Shown piece after piece: positions 7,974-15,622 of a stretch of DNA of 39,918 bases. Numbering within the stretch: position 1 is the stretch's first letter; the number at the start of each line of letters is the position of its first letter. The notes beneath the pieces are model-generated. The model worked only from the letters and a program-made list of their open reading frames with translations. It searched no databases and was not told the origin of the DNA. The translations under genes and the position numbers were made by a program. This stretch comes from Bryobacteraceae bacterium. Lineage in GTDB: Bacteria; Acidobacteriota; Terriglobia; Bryobacterales; Bryobacteraceae. The DNA lies in assembly GCA_019187195.1 (NCBI GenBank), contig JABAQT010000087.1, positions 1 through 39,918 on the forward strand, in the 5' to 3' direction.

Positions 7974-9536
7974 CTACTCCGGCCTGTGACGCAGGACGCG
8001 GCCTGGGCGAGCCTGGGTCAGTTTGCCGTCTTCGACCATCACCACGCCATTCACCAGCACCCAATCGAAGCCTTCCGAATACTGGTGCGGATTCGCATAG
8101 GTGGCTTTGTCCTGAACTTTATCGGGATCGAAAATCACGAGATCGGCGGCCATGCCTTCGCGCACGAGGCCGCGGTCGCGGAAAGCGAACGTACGCGAGG
8201 GGAGCGAAGTCATGCGGCGGATGGCGTCTTCGAGGGTGAGCACGCGCCGTTGCCGGACAAACTCCGCCAGCACGCGGGCGTTGGCGCCGTAGGAGCGCGG
8301 ATGCGGCATGCCGTTTCCGAATTCCTGAACGCCGCCATCGCTTGCCACCGCGGTGTTCGGATAGCGCATGATGCGTTCCACGTCCACGGCTCCCATCGAG
8401 TGATAGACCATCTGCGCGCCGCCGGCGGCGATCAGGTCGAGCACGGTTTCGATCTCATTGGCGACAGTCTTCGCGCGGCCCTTGAGGAGGTTGATATCGC
8501 TGATGGTCTTTCCTTCGTAGGAGGGTTCCGGCTTGAAGCCGGCGACGGTGGCGTAGGAGTAGTCGGCGTGACCATGGTCCTTCAACCTTTGCTCCATCTC
8601 CGAGGCGATGCGCTTGCGCGTTTCGGGATTCGCGAGACGTTCGGCAATGGCGTCCTTTCCGTCGGCCAGCGCCCAGGAAGGCAGAGTGATGCCGAGGTTG
8701 GTGCTGGAACGGTCATAAGGATATTGATCGACGACGACGTCGACACCCTGGCGGCGGTACTTTTCGACGAGCGCAAGCGACTTGTCCGAGGCTCCCCACA
8801 GGCGCTGGTTGTCGATCTTGAAGTGAGACAGCTCGATGCGGGCGCCGGCTTCGCTGCCCGCGCGGACGGCTTCCTCGATGGCATCGAGCACCTTCTCGCC
8901 TTCGTCGCGCATGTGAGAGGCGTAAACGCCGCCCATCCTGCCCGCGGACCTGGCAAGGGCCACCACTTCGGCGCTGTTTGAATACGTGCCGGGGATATAG
9001 ATCAATCCGGTGGAGAACCCGACCGCGCCTTCGCGCATGGCCTGTTCCACCAGGGCCTGCATTTTTTCGATCTCTTCGGGAGTGGCGAAGCGGTTCGCCG
9101 TGCCCATGACTTCGCGCCGCACGGTATTGTGACCGATGAGAGAGGCGACGTTGAGCCCCAATCCGATCGACTCGAGCTTTTCAAACCACGGGCCGAGTGG
9201 GGCCTCGGATCCGCCGCAGTTGCCGGTGACGACGCTGGTGACGCCGTCGAGCAGGTAGTTATCCCCGCGGGGCATCTTTTCGATGCCGTCTTCGATGTGG
9301 GTGTGGACATCTATGAAGCCGGGAGCGAGCACACGGCCGCGCGCGTCGATGACGCGGCCGGCGGTCTTTCCCGAGAGATTTCCAATGGACACGATGACCC
9401 CGGCTCTCACGCCGGCGTCGGCGCGATACCAGGGGTTGCCCGTGCCGTCGATCACGCGGGCGTCGCGGATGAGGAGATCGAAATCGGCCCCGGGGAGGGA
9501 CGCGGAGAGGAGGCAAAAGACGAGCAGCGGCTTCAT
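7974..9536 (-). CDS. N-acyl-D-amino-acid deacylase family amidohydrolase, exported
   Basis: A 520-residue amidohydrolase-superfamily enzyme of the D-aminoacylase group, which hydrolyses N-acyl-D-amino acids or similar amides. The N-terminal beta domain (FDLLIRDARVIDGTGNPW) leads into the metal site VHTHIED (H78, H80), the family cysteine in TGNCGGS (C107) and the ELSHFK segment; the C-terminal domain closes with AADLVIFDPD. A Sec signal (MKPLLVFCLLSASLPGA) predicts a periplasmic enzyme, unusual because the classical D-aminoacylases are cytoplasmic. Its ATG overlaps the accD stop by 4 nt (ATGA), so it is translationally coupled to a fatty-acid synthesis gene. Substrate is not certain; peptidoglycan-derived D-amino-acid derivatives are possible. 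Confidence 0.88.
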   Translation of the reverse strand: MKPLLVFCLLSASLPGADFDLLIRDARVIDGTGNPWYRADAGVRAGVIVSIGNLSGKTAGRVIDARGRVLAPGFIDVHTHIEDGIEKMPRGDNYLLDGVTSVVTGNCGGSEAPLGPWFEKLESIGLGLNVASLIGHNTVRREVMGTANRFATPEEIEKMQALVEQAMREGAVGFSTGLIYIPGTYSNSAEVVALARSAGRMGGVYASHMRDEGEKVLDAIEEAVRAGSEAGARIELSHFKIDNQRLWGASDKSLALVEKYRRQGVDVVVDQYPYDRSSTNLGITLPSWALADGKDAIAERLANPETRKRIASEMEQRLKDHGHADYSYATVAGFKPEPSYEGKTISDINLLKGRAKTVANEIETVLDLIAAGGAQMVYHSMGAVDVERIMRYPNTAVASDGGVQEFGNGMPHPRSYGANARVLAEFVRQRRVLTLEDAIRRMTSLPSRTFAFRDRGLVREGMAADLVIFDPDKVQDKATYANPHQYSEGFDWVLVNGVVMVEDGKLTQARPGRVLRHRPE

Positions 9537-10387
9537 GCCACGGGTCCGAGGAAGAAATTCAGAGCGGTGGCGATGTAACTTTTCATGCCGGCGCGGCTGA
9601 CGACGTCATCGAGAAAGCCGTGCTTGAGCAGGAATTCGGCTCGCTGGAAACCGTCGGGCAGTTTCTGGCGGATGGTCTGTTCGATGACGCGCGGTCCGGC
9701 GAAGCCGATGAGCGCTCCGGGTTCGGCGATGTTGAGATCGCCCAGCATGGCGAAACTCGCGGTGACGCCGCCCGTGGTGGGGTTCGTCATCACGCTGATG
9801 TAGGGGATTCTGGCTTCGTCGAGCCGCATGAGGGCGGCGGAAATCTTGGCCAACTGCATGAGGCTGACGGCTCCCTCCTGCATGCGGGCTCCGCCGGAGG
9901 CGGAAACAATAATCAGAGGGGCCTTCTTAGCGATGGAGCGCTCGATGGCGCGCGTGATCTTTTCGCCCATGACCGCGCCCATGCTGCCGCCGATGAATTT
10001 CAGTTCGAGAACGCAGAGAACGACGTGGCGTCCTTCGAGTCTGCCTTCCACCGAGAGCAGCGCGTCGGGCATTTTGAGCGACTCGCGCATATCGGCGAGC
10101 CGCTGTTTGTAAGGCTTGGAATCGACGAACTCGAGGGGGTCCGAGCAGAGCAGATTCCTGTCGAATTCCTCGTAGTCGCCATCCAGCAGGAGTTTCACGC
10201 GCGAAACGGCGTCGATTTTGAAGTGATGCCCACATTGCGGACAGCAGTTCAGATTCTCGTCGAGCGCCTTGCGCCAGATGATCTGCCCGCAGGCGTCGCA
10301 CTTCTGCCACAAGCCCTCGGTCTTGACGGAACGGCCGCCTTCGGGCTGCGCGGAAACGCCGGGTGTTTTTCGAGTGAACCAAGCCAT
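9533..10387 (-). CDS. accD: Acetyl-CoA carboxylase carboxyltransferase subunit beta
   Basis: A 284-residue AccD, which with AccA transfers the carboxyl group from biotin to acetyl-CoA to give malonyl-CoA for fatty-acid synthesis. The N-terminal zinc ribbon has C30/C33 and C49/C52 (CDACG and CPQCG, 15 residues between pairs). The crotonase-like carboxyltransferase core shows KITRAIERS, SASGGARMQEG, and FAGPRVIEQTI. The start is set at the ATG of MAWF, the usual AccD beginning; a TTG at 10417 in frame would add ten residues (MSSLLIAAAS) that do not look like the family. It follows rlmH after 36 bp and overlaps the amidohydrolase by 4 nt. Confidence 0.95.
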   Translation of the reverse strand: MAWFTRKTPGVSAQPEGGRSVKTEGLWQKCDACGQIIWRKALDENLNCCPQCGHHFKIDAVSRVKLLLDGDYEEFDRNLLCSDPLEFVDSKPYKQRLADMRESLKMPDALLSVEGRLEGRHVVLCVLELKFIGGSMGAVMGEKITRAIERSIAKKAPLIIVSASGGARMQEGAVSLMQLAKISAALMRLDEARIPYISVMTNPTTGGVTASFAMLGDLNIAEPGALIGFAGPRVIEQTIRQKLPDGFQRAEFLLKHGFLDDVVSRAGMKSYIATALNFFLGPVA

Positions 10388-10423
10388 GGATGCGGCTGCT
10401 ATTAGCAGAGAACTCAACCTAAG

Positions 10424-10843
10424 TTAGCGCGGGTATGGATGGCCCCGCAAGGTGGCGAGGGCGCGATAGATCTGCTCGGCGAGCATGGCGCGGGCCAATT
10501 CGTGGGGGAAAGTCATGGGCGAGAGCGACAGCAGAAGATCGGCCTTGTCCTTCCATGGGGGAGGCAACCCTTCGGCACCTCCGACGAGGAAGACGGCATC
10601 GCGCGCCTCTCTTTCCCATCCTTCGAGCATGGAGGCGAAGCGCGGAGAATCCATGCTTCTGCCGGCGGGGTCGAGGAAGACTTTCCTCGCCGAGGGATGG
10701 CGCGCGGGCAGATCGAAGCGGCGCGGGTCGATTTCCCTGGATTCGCAGGGAGTCCAGCGCGTGGAGCGCTTGAGATATTCGGAGGCAAGCGCGTTGGCGT
10801 GCTGATCGCGCGCTTTCCCGATAAAATAGAGATATAGTTTCAA
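10424..10843 (-). CDS. rlmH: 23S rRNA pseudouridine-1915 N3-methyltransferase RlmH
   Basis: A 139-residue SPOUT-class methyltransferase that methylates pseudouridine 1915 in helix 69 of 23S rRNA. The family blocks FLVGGAEGLP and LSLSPMTFPHELARAMLAEQIYRA are clear. Translation starts at TTG (10843), confirmed by the typical MKLYLYFIGKAR beginning. Length is a little below the E. coli protein (about 155). The very C-terminus reads HPYPR where the family normally ends HPYH followed by a basic residue, so the last conserved histidine is replaced by proline. It heads the run rlmH-accD-aminoacylase-ABC-F and diverges from eno across 85 bp. Confidence 0.94.
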   Translation of the reverse strand: MKLYLYFIGKARDQHANALASEYLKRSTRWTPCESREIDPRRFDLPARHPSARKVFLDPAGRSMDSPRFASMLEGWEREARDAVFLVGGAEGLPPPWKDKADLLLSLSPMTFPHELARAMLAEQIYRALATLRGHPYPR

Positions 10844-10916
10844 ACGCCTATCCCGATGTTCAGGCGGCTATGACACAATGAAATTTCCCCCCTTCATTCC
10901 TCGGGAATGGACCACT

Positions 10917-10921
10917 AAGGA
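10917..10921 (+). promoter_or_regulatory. Shine-Dalgarno (AAGGA) of eno
   Basis: AAGGA lies seven bases before the ATG at 10929 and decides between that ATG and an upstream in-frame ATG at 10878. The extra 17 residues that the upstream start would add are not part of enolase. Confidence 0.8.
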
Positions 10922-10928
10922 CACCATC

Positions 10929-12215
10929 ATGACAGAGATTACCAAGATCGCCGGCAGAGAAATACTGGATTCTCGCGGCAACCCGACCGTGGAAGCCGAC
11001 GTTACGCTGGCGGACGGCAGTTTCGGACGCGCCGCGGTTCCCTCGGGAGCATCCACGGGAGAGCACGAAGCGGTGGAGTTGCGGGACGGGGACCGCGCCC
11101 GCTATCTGGGCAAGGGAACCAGGAGCGCCGTGCACCATATCAACACTGAAATCGGCTCCGCGCTGAAGGGGATGAACGCCGCCAATCAAGCGGAGATCGA
11201 CAGCCGCATGATTGAACTGGACGACACGGCGAACAAGGGGCGGTTGGGCGCGAACGCCATACTGGCGGTTTCGCTGGCGGCGGCGCGGGCCGCGGCGGCA
11301 TCGCATAAACAGCCGCTTTACCGGTATCTGGGCGGGGTCAACGGCAACGTTCTGCCGGTGCCGCTGATGAACATTCTGAACGGCGGGGCGCACGCCGATA
11401 ATTCGGTTGATCCGCAGGAGTTCATGATCGCTCCGCATGGGGCGGCTTCGTTTGCCGAGGCGCTGCGCATGGGCGCCGAGGTGTTTCACACGTTGAAGGG
11501 CGTGCTGAAGAGCAGGGGTTATTCGACGGCGGTGGGCGATGAAGGGGGTTTCGCTCCGAACCTCAAATCGAACGAGGAGGCGCTGGAGGTGATCATGGAA
11601 GCCATTGTGAAGGCCGGCTATTTGCCGGGCGGGGATATTTCACTGGCTCTCGATCCGGCGGCGAGCGAATTCCACGACGCGGAAAGACAGAAGTACGTTT
11701 TCAAGAAGTCCGACAAGAGCGAGCGCACGTCCGAACAGATGGTGGAGTTCTGGGCCGGGTGGGCCAGGGAGTATCCCATCCTTTCGATTGAAGACGGGAT
11801 GGCGGAGGACGACTGGAAGGGTTGGAAGCTGCTCACGGAGAAGATCGGGGACAAGGTTCAACTGGTGGGCGACGATCTTTTCGTCACCAACACGAAGCGG
11901 CTGGCGCGCGGCATCGAAGAGGGCACCGGCAACTCGATACTCATCAAGGTGAACCAGATCGGAACGCTCTCGGAGACGCTGGAGGCGATCCGGATGGCCA
12001 GCTCGGCGGGCTACACATCGATCATTTCGCACCGGTCGGGGGAGACGGAGGATGCATTTATCGCCGACCTGGCGGTGGCGACCAACGCGGGGCAGATCAA
12101 GACCGGTTCGGCCAGCCGCACCGACCGCATCTGCAAGTACAACCAGCTTCTGCGCATCGAAGAGGAGTTGGGAAGCGCGGCCAGGTTCGCGGGCCGCAAG
12201 GCATTCCGGCGCTAG
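10929..12215 (+). CDS. eno: Enolase
   Basis: A 428-residue enolase, converting 2-phosphoglycerate to phosphoenolpyruvate in the cytosol; the usual length is about 430. It begins with the standard ITKIAGREILDSRGNPTVE, carries the mobile loop GASTGEHEAVELRDGD, the metal-binding SIEDGMAEDDW region, LIKVNQIGTLSETLEAI and the catalytic SHRSGETED followed by KTGSASRTDR. The start at 10929 is chosen because of an AAGGA at seven bases and the match to the family N-terminus. gpmI follows after nine bases, so two consecutive glycolytic steps are co-transcribed. Confidence 0.97.
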   Translation: MTEITKIAGREILDSRGNPTVEADVTLADGSFGRAAVPSGASTGEHEAVELRDGDRARYLGKGTRSAVHHINTEIGSALKGMNAANQAEIDSRMIELDDTANKGRLGANAILAVSLAAARAAAASHKQPLYRYLGGVNGNVLPVPLMNILNGGAHADNSVDPQEFMIAPHGAASFAEALRMGAEVFHTLKGVLKSRGYSTAVGDEGGFAPNLKSNEEALEVIMEAIVKAGYLPGGDISLALDPAASEFHDAERQKYVFKKSDKSERTSEQMVEFWAGWAREYPILSIEDGMAEDDWKGWKLLTEKIGDKVQLVGDDLFVTNTKRLARGIEEGTGNSILIKVNQIGTLSETLEAIRMASSAGYTSIISHRSGETEDAFIADLAVATNAGQIKTGSASRTDRICKYNQLLRIEEELGSAARFAGRKAFRR

Positions 12216-12224
12216 AGGAACCAG

Positions 12225-13766
12225 ATGCTGAAGAAACGCCCTGTCGTACTTACCATTCTCGATGGGTTTGGCCATAGTTCCGTGACGGAAGGAAACGCGG
12301 TGTTCCACGCGCGCAAGCCAAACTTCGACCGGCTGATGAGCGAGTTTCCGAACACACTGATCGAAGCGAGCGGGCCGTGGGTGGGGCTGCCCGAGGGTCA
12401 GATGGGGAACAGCGAGGTGGGTCACCTCAACATCGGCTCGGGGCGGGTCATCCACATGGACGTGACCAAGATCGATCTCATGATCCTCAATGGAGAGATC
12501 TTCGAGAACGCGGTTCTGAAGGCCGCCTGCGCGCATGCCCGGGGAGGGCGGCTTCACCTGATGGGGCTGCTGAGCGACGGGGGAGTGCATTCGCACATCA
12601 CCCACCTGTTCGCGCTTCTCGAAATGGCGAAGCGCGAAGGGCTGACGGATGTGGCGGTGCACTGCTTCATGGACGGCCGGGACACGCCGCCGCACAGCGG
12701 AGCCGGTTTCATCGAGCAGTTGCAGCGGAAGATGGCGGAGATCGGGACAGGCCGCATCGCGACCGTGGTGGGCCGCTATTACGCGATGGACCGCGACAAG
12801 CGCTGGGAGCGGGTGGAGGCCGCTTACAACGCCATTGTGCTGGGGGACGCCGCGAGATCGGGAGACGCTCTGGAGGCGGTGAAGCAATCGTATGAATCGG
12901 GGGTGACCGATGAGTTCATCAAGCCGGTGACGATTGTCGATGGGAAGGGCGAGCCGGCGGGTCTTATCAGGGATGGGGATACGGTGCTGTTCTTCAACTT
13001 CCGGGCGGACCGCGGGCGCGAATTGACGATGGCGCTTCGGGACCCAACGCTCGAGCGGCCTTCACGGGCGAGGATGCCGAAGAGGCTCCACTATGTCACG
13101 ATGACGCAGTACGACAAGACGTTCGGCGTGCCGTTCGTGATTACGAACGAGCCGCCGGAGAAGACGTTCGGCGCCATTTTATCGGCGCACGGGCTGAAGA
13201 ACCTGCGCACGGCGGAGACGGAAAAGTATCCCCACGTCACCTACTTCTTCAACGGGGGGATCGAGAAGCCCTACGCGGGGGAGGAGCGGGAACTGGTGGC
13301 CTCGCCCAAGGTGGCGACGTACGATCTGCAGCCCGAGATGAGCGCCCGCGGCGTGTGCGACGCCGTAGTGAAGGCGATCGAGAGCGGCAGTTTCGACGCA
13401 ATCATCGTGAACTTCGCCAATCCCGACATGGTTGGGCATACGGGAGTTTTTGAAGCGGCGGTGAAGGCGGTGGAAACGTGCGATGAGTGCCTGGGCCGGA
13501 TTTACGCCGTGCTCAAGGACAGGAACGGCGCGTGGATTGTGACGGCCGATCACGGAAACGCGGAAACCATGATCGACCCCGTCACCCGGGGCCCGCACAC
13601 CTATCACACGACCAATCCCGTGCCGCTGCTGATTGCGAGCGCGGAAAGGCCGCCGCTGCGCAAGGGGGGCTCTCTGCGGGACATCGCGCCCACGATGCTT
13701 GGGCTGATGGGGATTCCCAAGCCGCCCGAGATGACGGGAGAGGATCTTCGCGTCATTGGGGATTGA
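12225..13766 (+). CDS. gpmI: 2,3-bisphosphoglycerate-independent phosphoglycerate mutase
   Basis: A 513-residue cofactor-independent mutase of the alkaline-phosphatase superfamily, interconverting 3- and 2-phosphoglycerate with two metal ions, normally Mn2+. The metal aspartate is D13 in LTILDGFGH, the phosphoserine nucleophile is S63 in QMGNSEVGHLNIG, and DGRDTPPHSGAG, FNFRADRGREL and VTADHGNAE supply further ligands. Length matches the family. An AGAGGA overlapping the eno stop codon lies five bases before the ATG. Enzyme order eno-gpmI puts the product of this enzyme as substrate of its neighbour. Confidence 0.97.
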   Translation: MLKKRPVVLTILDGFGHSSVTEGNAVFHARKPNFDRLMSEFPNTLIEASGPWVGLPEGQMGNSEVGHLNIGSGRVIHMDVTKIDLMILNGEIFENAVLKAACAHARGGRLHLMGLLSDGGVHSHITHLFALLEMAKREGLTDVAVHCFMDGRDTPPHSGAGFIEQLQRKMAEIGTGRIATVVGRYYAMDRDKRWERVEAAYNAIVLGDAARSGDALEAVKQSYESGVTDEFIKPVTIVDGKGEPAGLIRDGDTVLFFNFRADRGRELTMALRDPTLERPSRARMPKRLHYVTMTQYDKTFGVPFVITNEPPEKTFGAILSAHGLKNLRTAETEKYPHVTYFFNGGIEKPYAGEERELVASPKVATYDLQPEMSARGVCDAVVKAIESGSFDAIIVNFANPDMVGHTGVFEAAVKAVETCDECLGRIYAVLKDRNGAWIVTADHGNAETMIDPVTRGPHTYHTTNPVPLLIASAERPPLRKGGSLRDIAPTMLGLMGIPKPPEMTGEDLRVIGD

Positions 13767-13770
13767 CTGA

Positions 13771-13776
13771 TACAAT
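13771..13776 (+). promoter_or_regulatory. Possible -10 box (TACAAT) before the ABM gene
   Basis: TACAAT lies just after the gpmI stop and 22 bases before the TTG start. The best upstream hexamer at 18 bases is TTCGCG inside gpmI, a poor -35. If real, the ABM gene can be transcribed apart from eno-gpmI. Confidence 0.35.
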
Positions 13777-13785
13777 CGTCCCTTC

Positions 13786-13790
13786 AGGAG
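13786..13790 (+). promoter_or_regulatory. Shine-Dalgarno (AGGAG) fixing a TTG start
   Basis: AGGAG stands eight bases before TTG at 13799. The open frame continues far upstream inside gpmI in another frame, so this site is the main evidence for where the small protein begins. Confidence 0.75.
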
Positions 13791-13798
13791 AAACACTG

Positions 13799-14098
13799 TT
13801 GAGTACTCAAGCGATCCAGTTGCATGTCGACCTCGAAACCGATCCGGCGAAAGAAGCCGATCTCCTCAAGACGTACCGGGAAGTGTTCCGCCCGGCGATC
13901 AGCCGGCAGCCGGGCTTTACGGGCGTCACACTGTTGAAGGCGCGCAAGGCGTGGGCTTGGCGGCTGATCATCAGCTTTGCGACCGAGGAGGAGCGGCTGG
14001 CCTGGGTGGCATGCGCCGAACACCAGGCGGTGTGGCCCCAGATGGAAGCCAACCTCACCGGCTCGAAGTTCTCGACCGTGCTGTTTGACGTGCAGTGA
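13799..14098 (+). CDS. Antibiotic biosynthesis monooxygenase (ABM) domain protein
   Basis: A 99-residue single-domain protein of the dimeric ferredoxin-like ABM fold. Seen: an N-terminal strand (AIQLHVDLETDP), a helix ending at FRPAISRQPGFTGVTLLK, the strand WAWRLIISFATEEER, and the helix CAEHQAVWPQMEANL, matching the beta-alpha-beta-beta-alpha-alpha order of the family. Members include small quinol monooxygenases and haem-degrading enzymes, but many are uncharacterised, so no substrate is assigned. Start is TTG with AGGAG eight bases upstream. It sits between gpmI (32-bp gap) and the glycosyltransferase gene (63-bp gap). Confidence 0.75.
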   Translation: MSTQAIQLHVDLETDPAKEADLLKTYREVFRPAISRQPGFTGVTLLKARKAWAWRLIISFATEEERLAWVACAEHQAVWPQMEANLTGSKFSTVLFDVQ

Positions 14099-14161
14099 AG
14101 CAGGGAGGAGTTGCGGGGAGACCCGATGCGCGGGTGATATTCTAGGAGAAGGTCATTCCCT

Positions 14162-15133
14162 ATGATCTCCATCGTCATCCCCATTCACAATGAGGAGCCG
14201 GCCATCCTGCCCCTCTACGACCGGCTCACGGCCGTACTGGAGGGCATGCGCAAGCCGTACGAAATTCTGTTCGTGGACGACGCTTCGACGGACCGCAGTT
14301 TCGAACTCCTGGCAAACCTGGTAGAGACCGATCCGCGTCTCAAAGTGATCCGACTGCGGCGGAATTTCGGCCAGACGGCGGCGCTTTCGGCCGGCTTTGA
14401 CGAAGCGCAGGGAGAGGTGATTGTTTCGCTTGATGGCGATCTGCAGCATGACCCGGAGGACATTCCGCACCTGCTGGCGAAGATCGAAGAGGGATACGAT
14501 ATCGCCTCGGGGTGGCGCAAGAACCGCATCGACAATGCGGTGACCCGGAAGATCCCCTCGCGCATCGCCAACTGGCTGATGTCGCGGGCAAGCGGACTTG
14601 ACCTGCATGACTTCGGCACGACGTTCAAGGCATACCGGGCGGAGATTCTCAAGGACATCAACCTATATGGGGAGTTGCACCGGTTCATTCCGGCGCTGGC
14701 CAGCCAGTACGGGGCGCGGGTGGCGGAAGTTCCGATCCGCAACACGCCGCGGTTGAGCGGGGCATCGCACTACGGGCTGGGGCGCACGTTCCGCGTGCTG
14801 TACGACATTATCACGATCAAGTTTTTGCTGAGCTACTTTACGCGCCCGATGCATTTTTTCGGGATGGCGGGGCTGGCGGGCACGGGGATCGGCGGGTTGA
14901 TCATGTTCTACCTGTTCTGTTACAAGATAACGGGTCATGACATTGTGCTGGAGCACGGGCCGCTGATGATCGCGGGGGCGATACTGCTGCTGATGGGGAT
15001 CATGATGTTCTCGACCGGGCTGCTGGGCGAGGTGCTGATCCGCACGTATTTTGAAAGCCAGGGGCGCCGCATTTATGCTGTTCGAGAGGTGCGGACCAAG
15101 CGCGAACCACAGGTTGCGGACGGAGCCCGGTAG
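14162..15133 (+). CDS. Family 2 glycosyltransferase, polyprenyl-phosphate sugar synthase type
   Basis: A 323-residue GT-A glycosyltransferase of the DPM1/GtrB/ArnC type that loads a sugar from a nucleotide donor onto a polyprenyl phosphate at the inner face of the membrane. The N-terminus ISIVIPIHNEE, the segment EILFVDDASTDRS and the metal-binding DGD at 91-93 are typical; FGTTFKAYRAEIL follows. Two C-terminal hydrophobic segments (about 233-255 and 266-292) anchor it. A purine-rich AGGAGAAGG ends nine bases before the ATG. Its stop codon abuts the ATG of the next gene (TAGATG). Which sugar is carried is unknown. Confidence 0.9.
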   Translation: MISIVIPIHNEEPAILPLYDRLTAVLEGMRKPYEILFVDDASTDRSFELLANLVETDPRLKVIRLRRNFGQTAALSAGFDEAQGEVIVSLDGDLQHDPEDIPHLLAKIEEGYDIASGWRKNRIDNAVTRKIPSRIANWLMSRASGLDLHDFGTTFKAYRAEILKDINLYGELHRFIPALASQYGARVAEVPIRNTPRLSGASHYGLGRTFRVLYDIITIKFLLSYFTRPMHFFGMAGLAGTGIGGLIMFYLFCYKITGHDIVLEHGPLMIAGAILLLMGIMMFSTGLLGEVLIRTYFESQGRRIYAVREVRTKREPQVADGAR

Positions 15134-15619
15134 ATGAAACGGCGCGAGGCGCTGAGCGCGGCGGCGCTGGCCCTTCCGGTACTCGGCCAACACCGGCATT
15201 CGGCGGCGGGGGCTCCGGCGGCTCCCTATAAAGCCAAATGGGCCACGGCGGATGAGATGCGCGAACTGGCGGAAACGGCCGACCTCATCATCCCGCGGAC
15301 TGACACGCCCGGCGCCTCGGATGCCAAGGTGCAGGAGTACATCGATTATGCGCTCGCGGGCGATGCAAGACGGCAGGCGGTCCTGCGCGCGGGGCTGAAG
15401 TGGCTTCGCGGCATGCCAGTGGAGCAGAGAGCGGCCGCGCTCGAGACGGCAAGCGCGGGCCCGCGCACGCCGCATGGCCGATTTTTTCAAATGATGAAGG
15501 AGCTTACCATCGACGGCTACTATCAAAGCCGTGAAGGGCTTGAAGGGGAGCTTGGATGGCGGGGCAACACGTATTTGACGGAGTTCAAGGGCTGCACGCA
15601 TCCCGAACATAAAGGCTGA
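15134..15619 (+). CDS. Gluconate 2-dehydrogenase subunit 3 family protein (Tat signal), copy A
   Basis: A 161-residue small subunit for the GMC flavoprotein encoded 3 bp downstream. In membrane-bound gluconate, fructose and FAD-glucose dehydrogenases the equivalent gamma subunit carries the Tat signal and takes the folded flavoprotein with it into the periplasm. Here the N-terminus MKRREALSAAALALPVLG is a Tat-like signal. Family features are ADLIIPRTDTPGASDAKV, FFQMMKELTIDGYY and the C-terminal GWRGNTYLTEF followed by GCTHPEH. GGAG eight bases before the ATG, inside the glycosyltransferase gene, supports the start. It shares the C-terminal motif with copy B at 18972-19553. Confidence 0.88.
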   Translation: MKRREALSAAALALPVLGQHRHSAAGAPAAPYKAKWATADEMRELAETADLIIPRTDTPGASDAKVQEYIDYALAGDARRQAVLRAGLKWLRGMPVEQRAAALETASAGPRTPHGRFFQMMKELTIDGYYQSREGLEGELGWRGNTYLTEFKGCTHPEHKG

Positions 15620-15622
15620 CCC

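Noticed and set aside
10388..10417. TTG start adding ten residues to AccD
   Set aside because: The added residues are hydrophobic and unlike the family, whereas the ATG at 10387 gives the usual MAWF beginning.
11640..12887. 415-codon minus-strand frame opposite eno and gpmI
   Set aside because: Both genes underneath are unmistakable glycolytic enzymes; the antisense frame is a GC-driven shadow.
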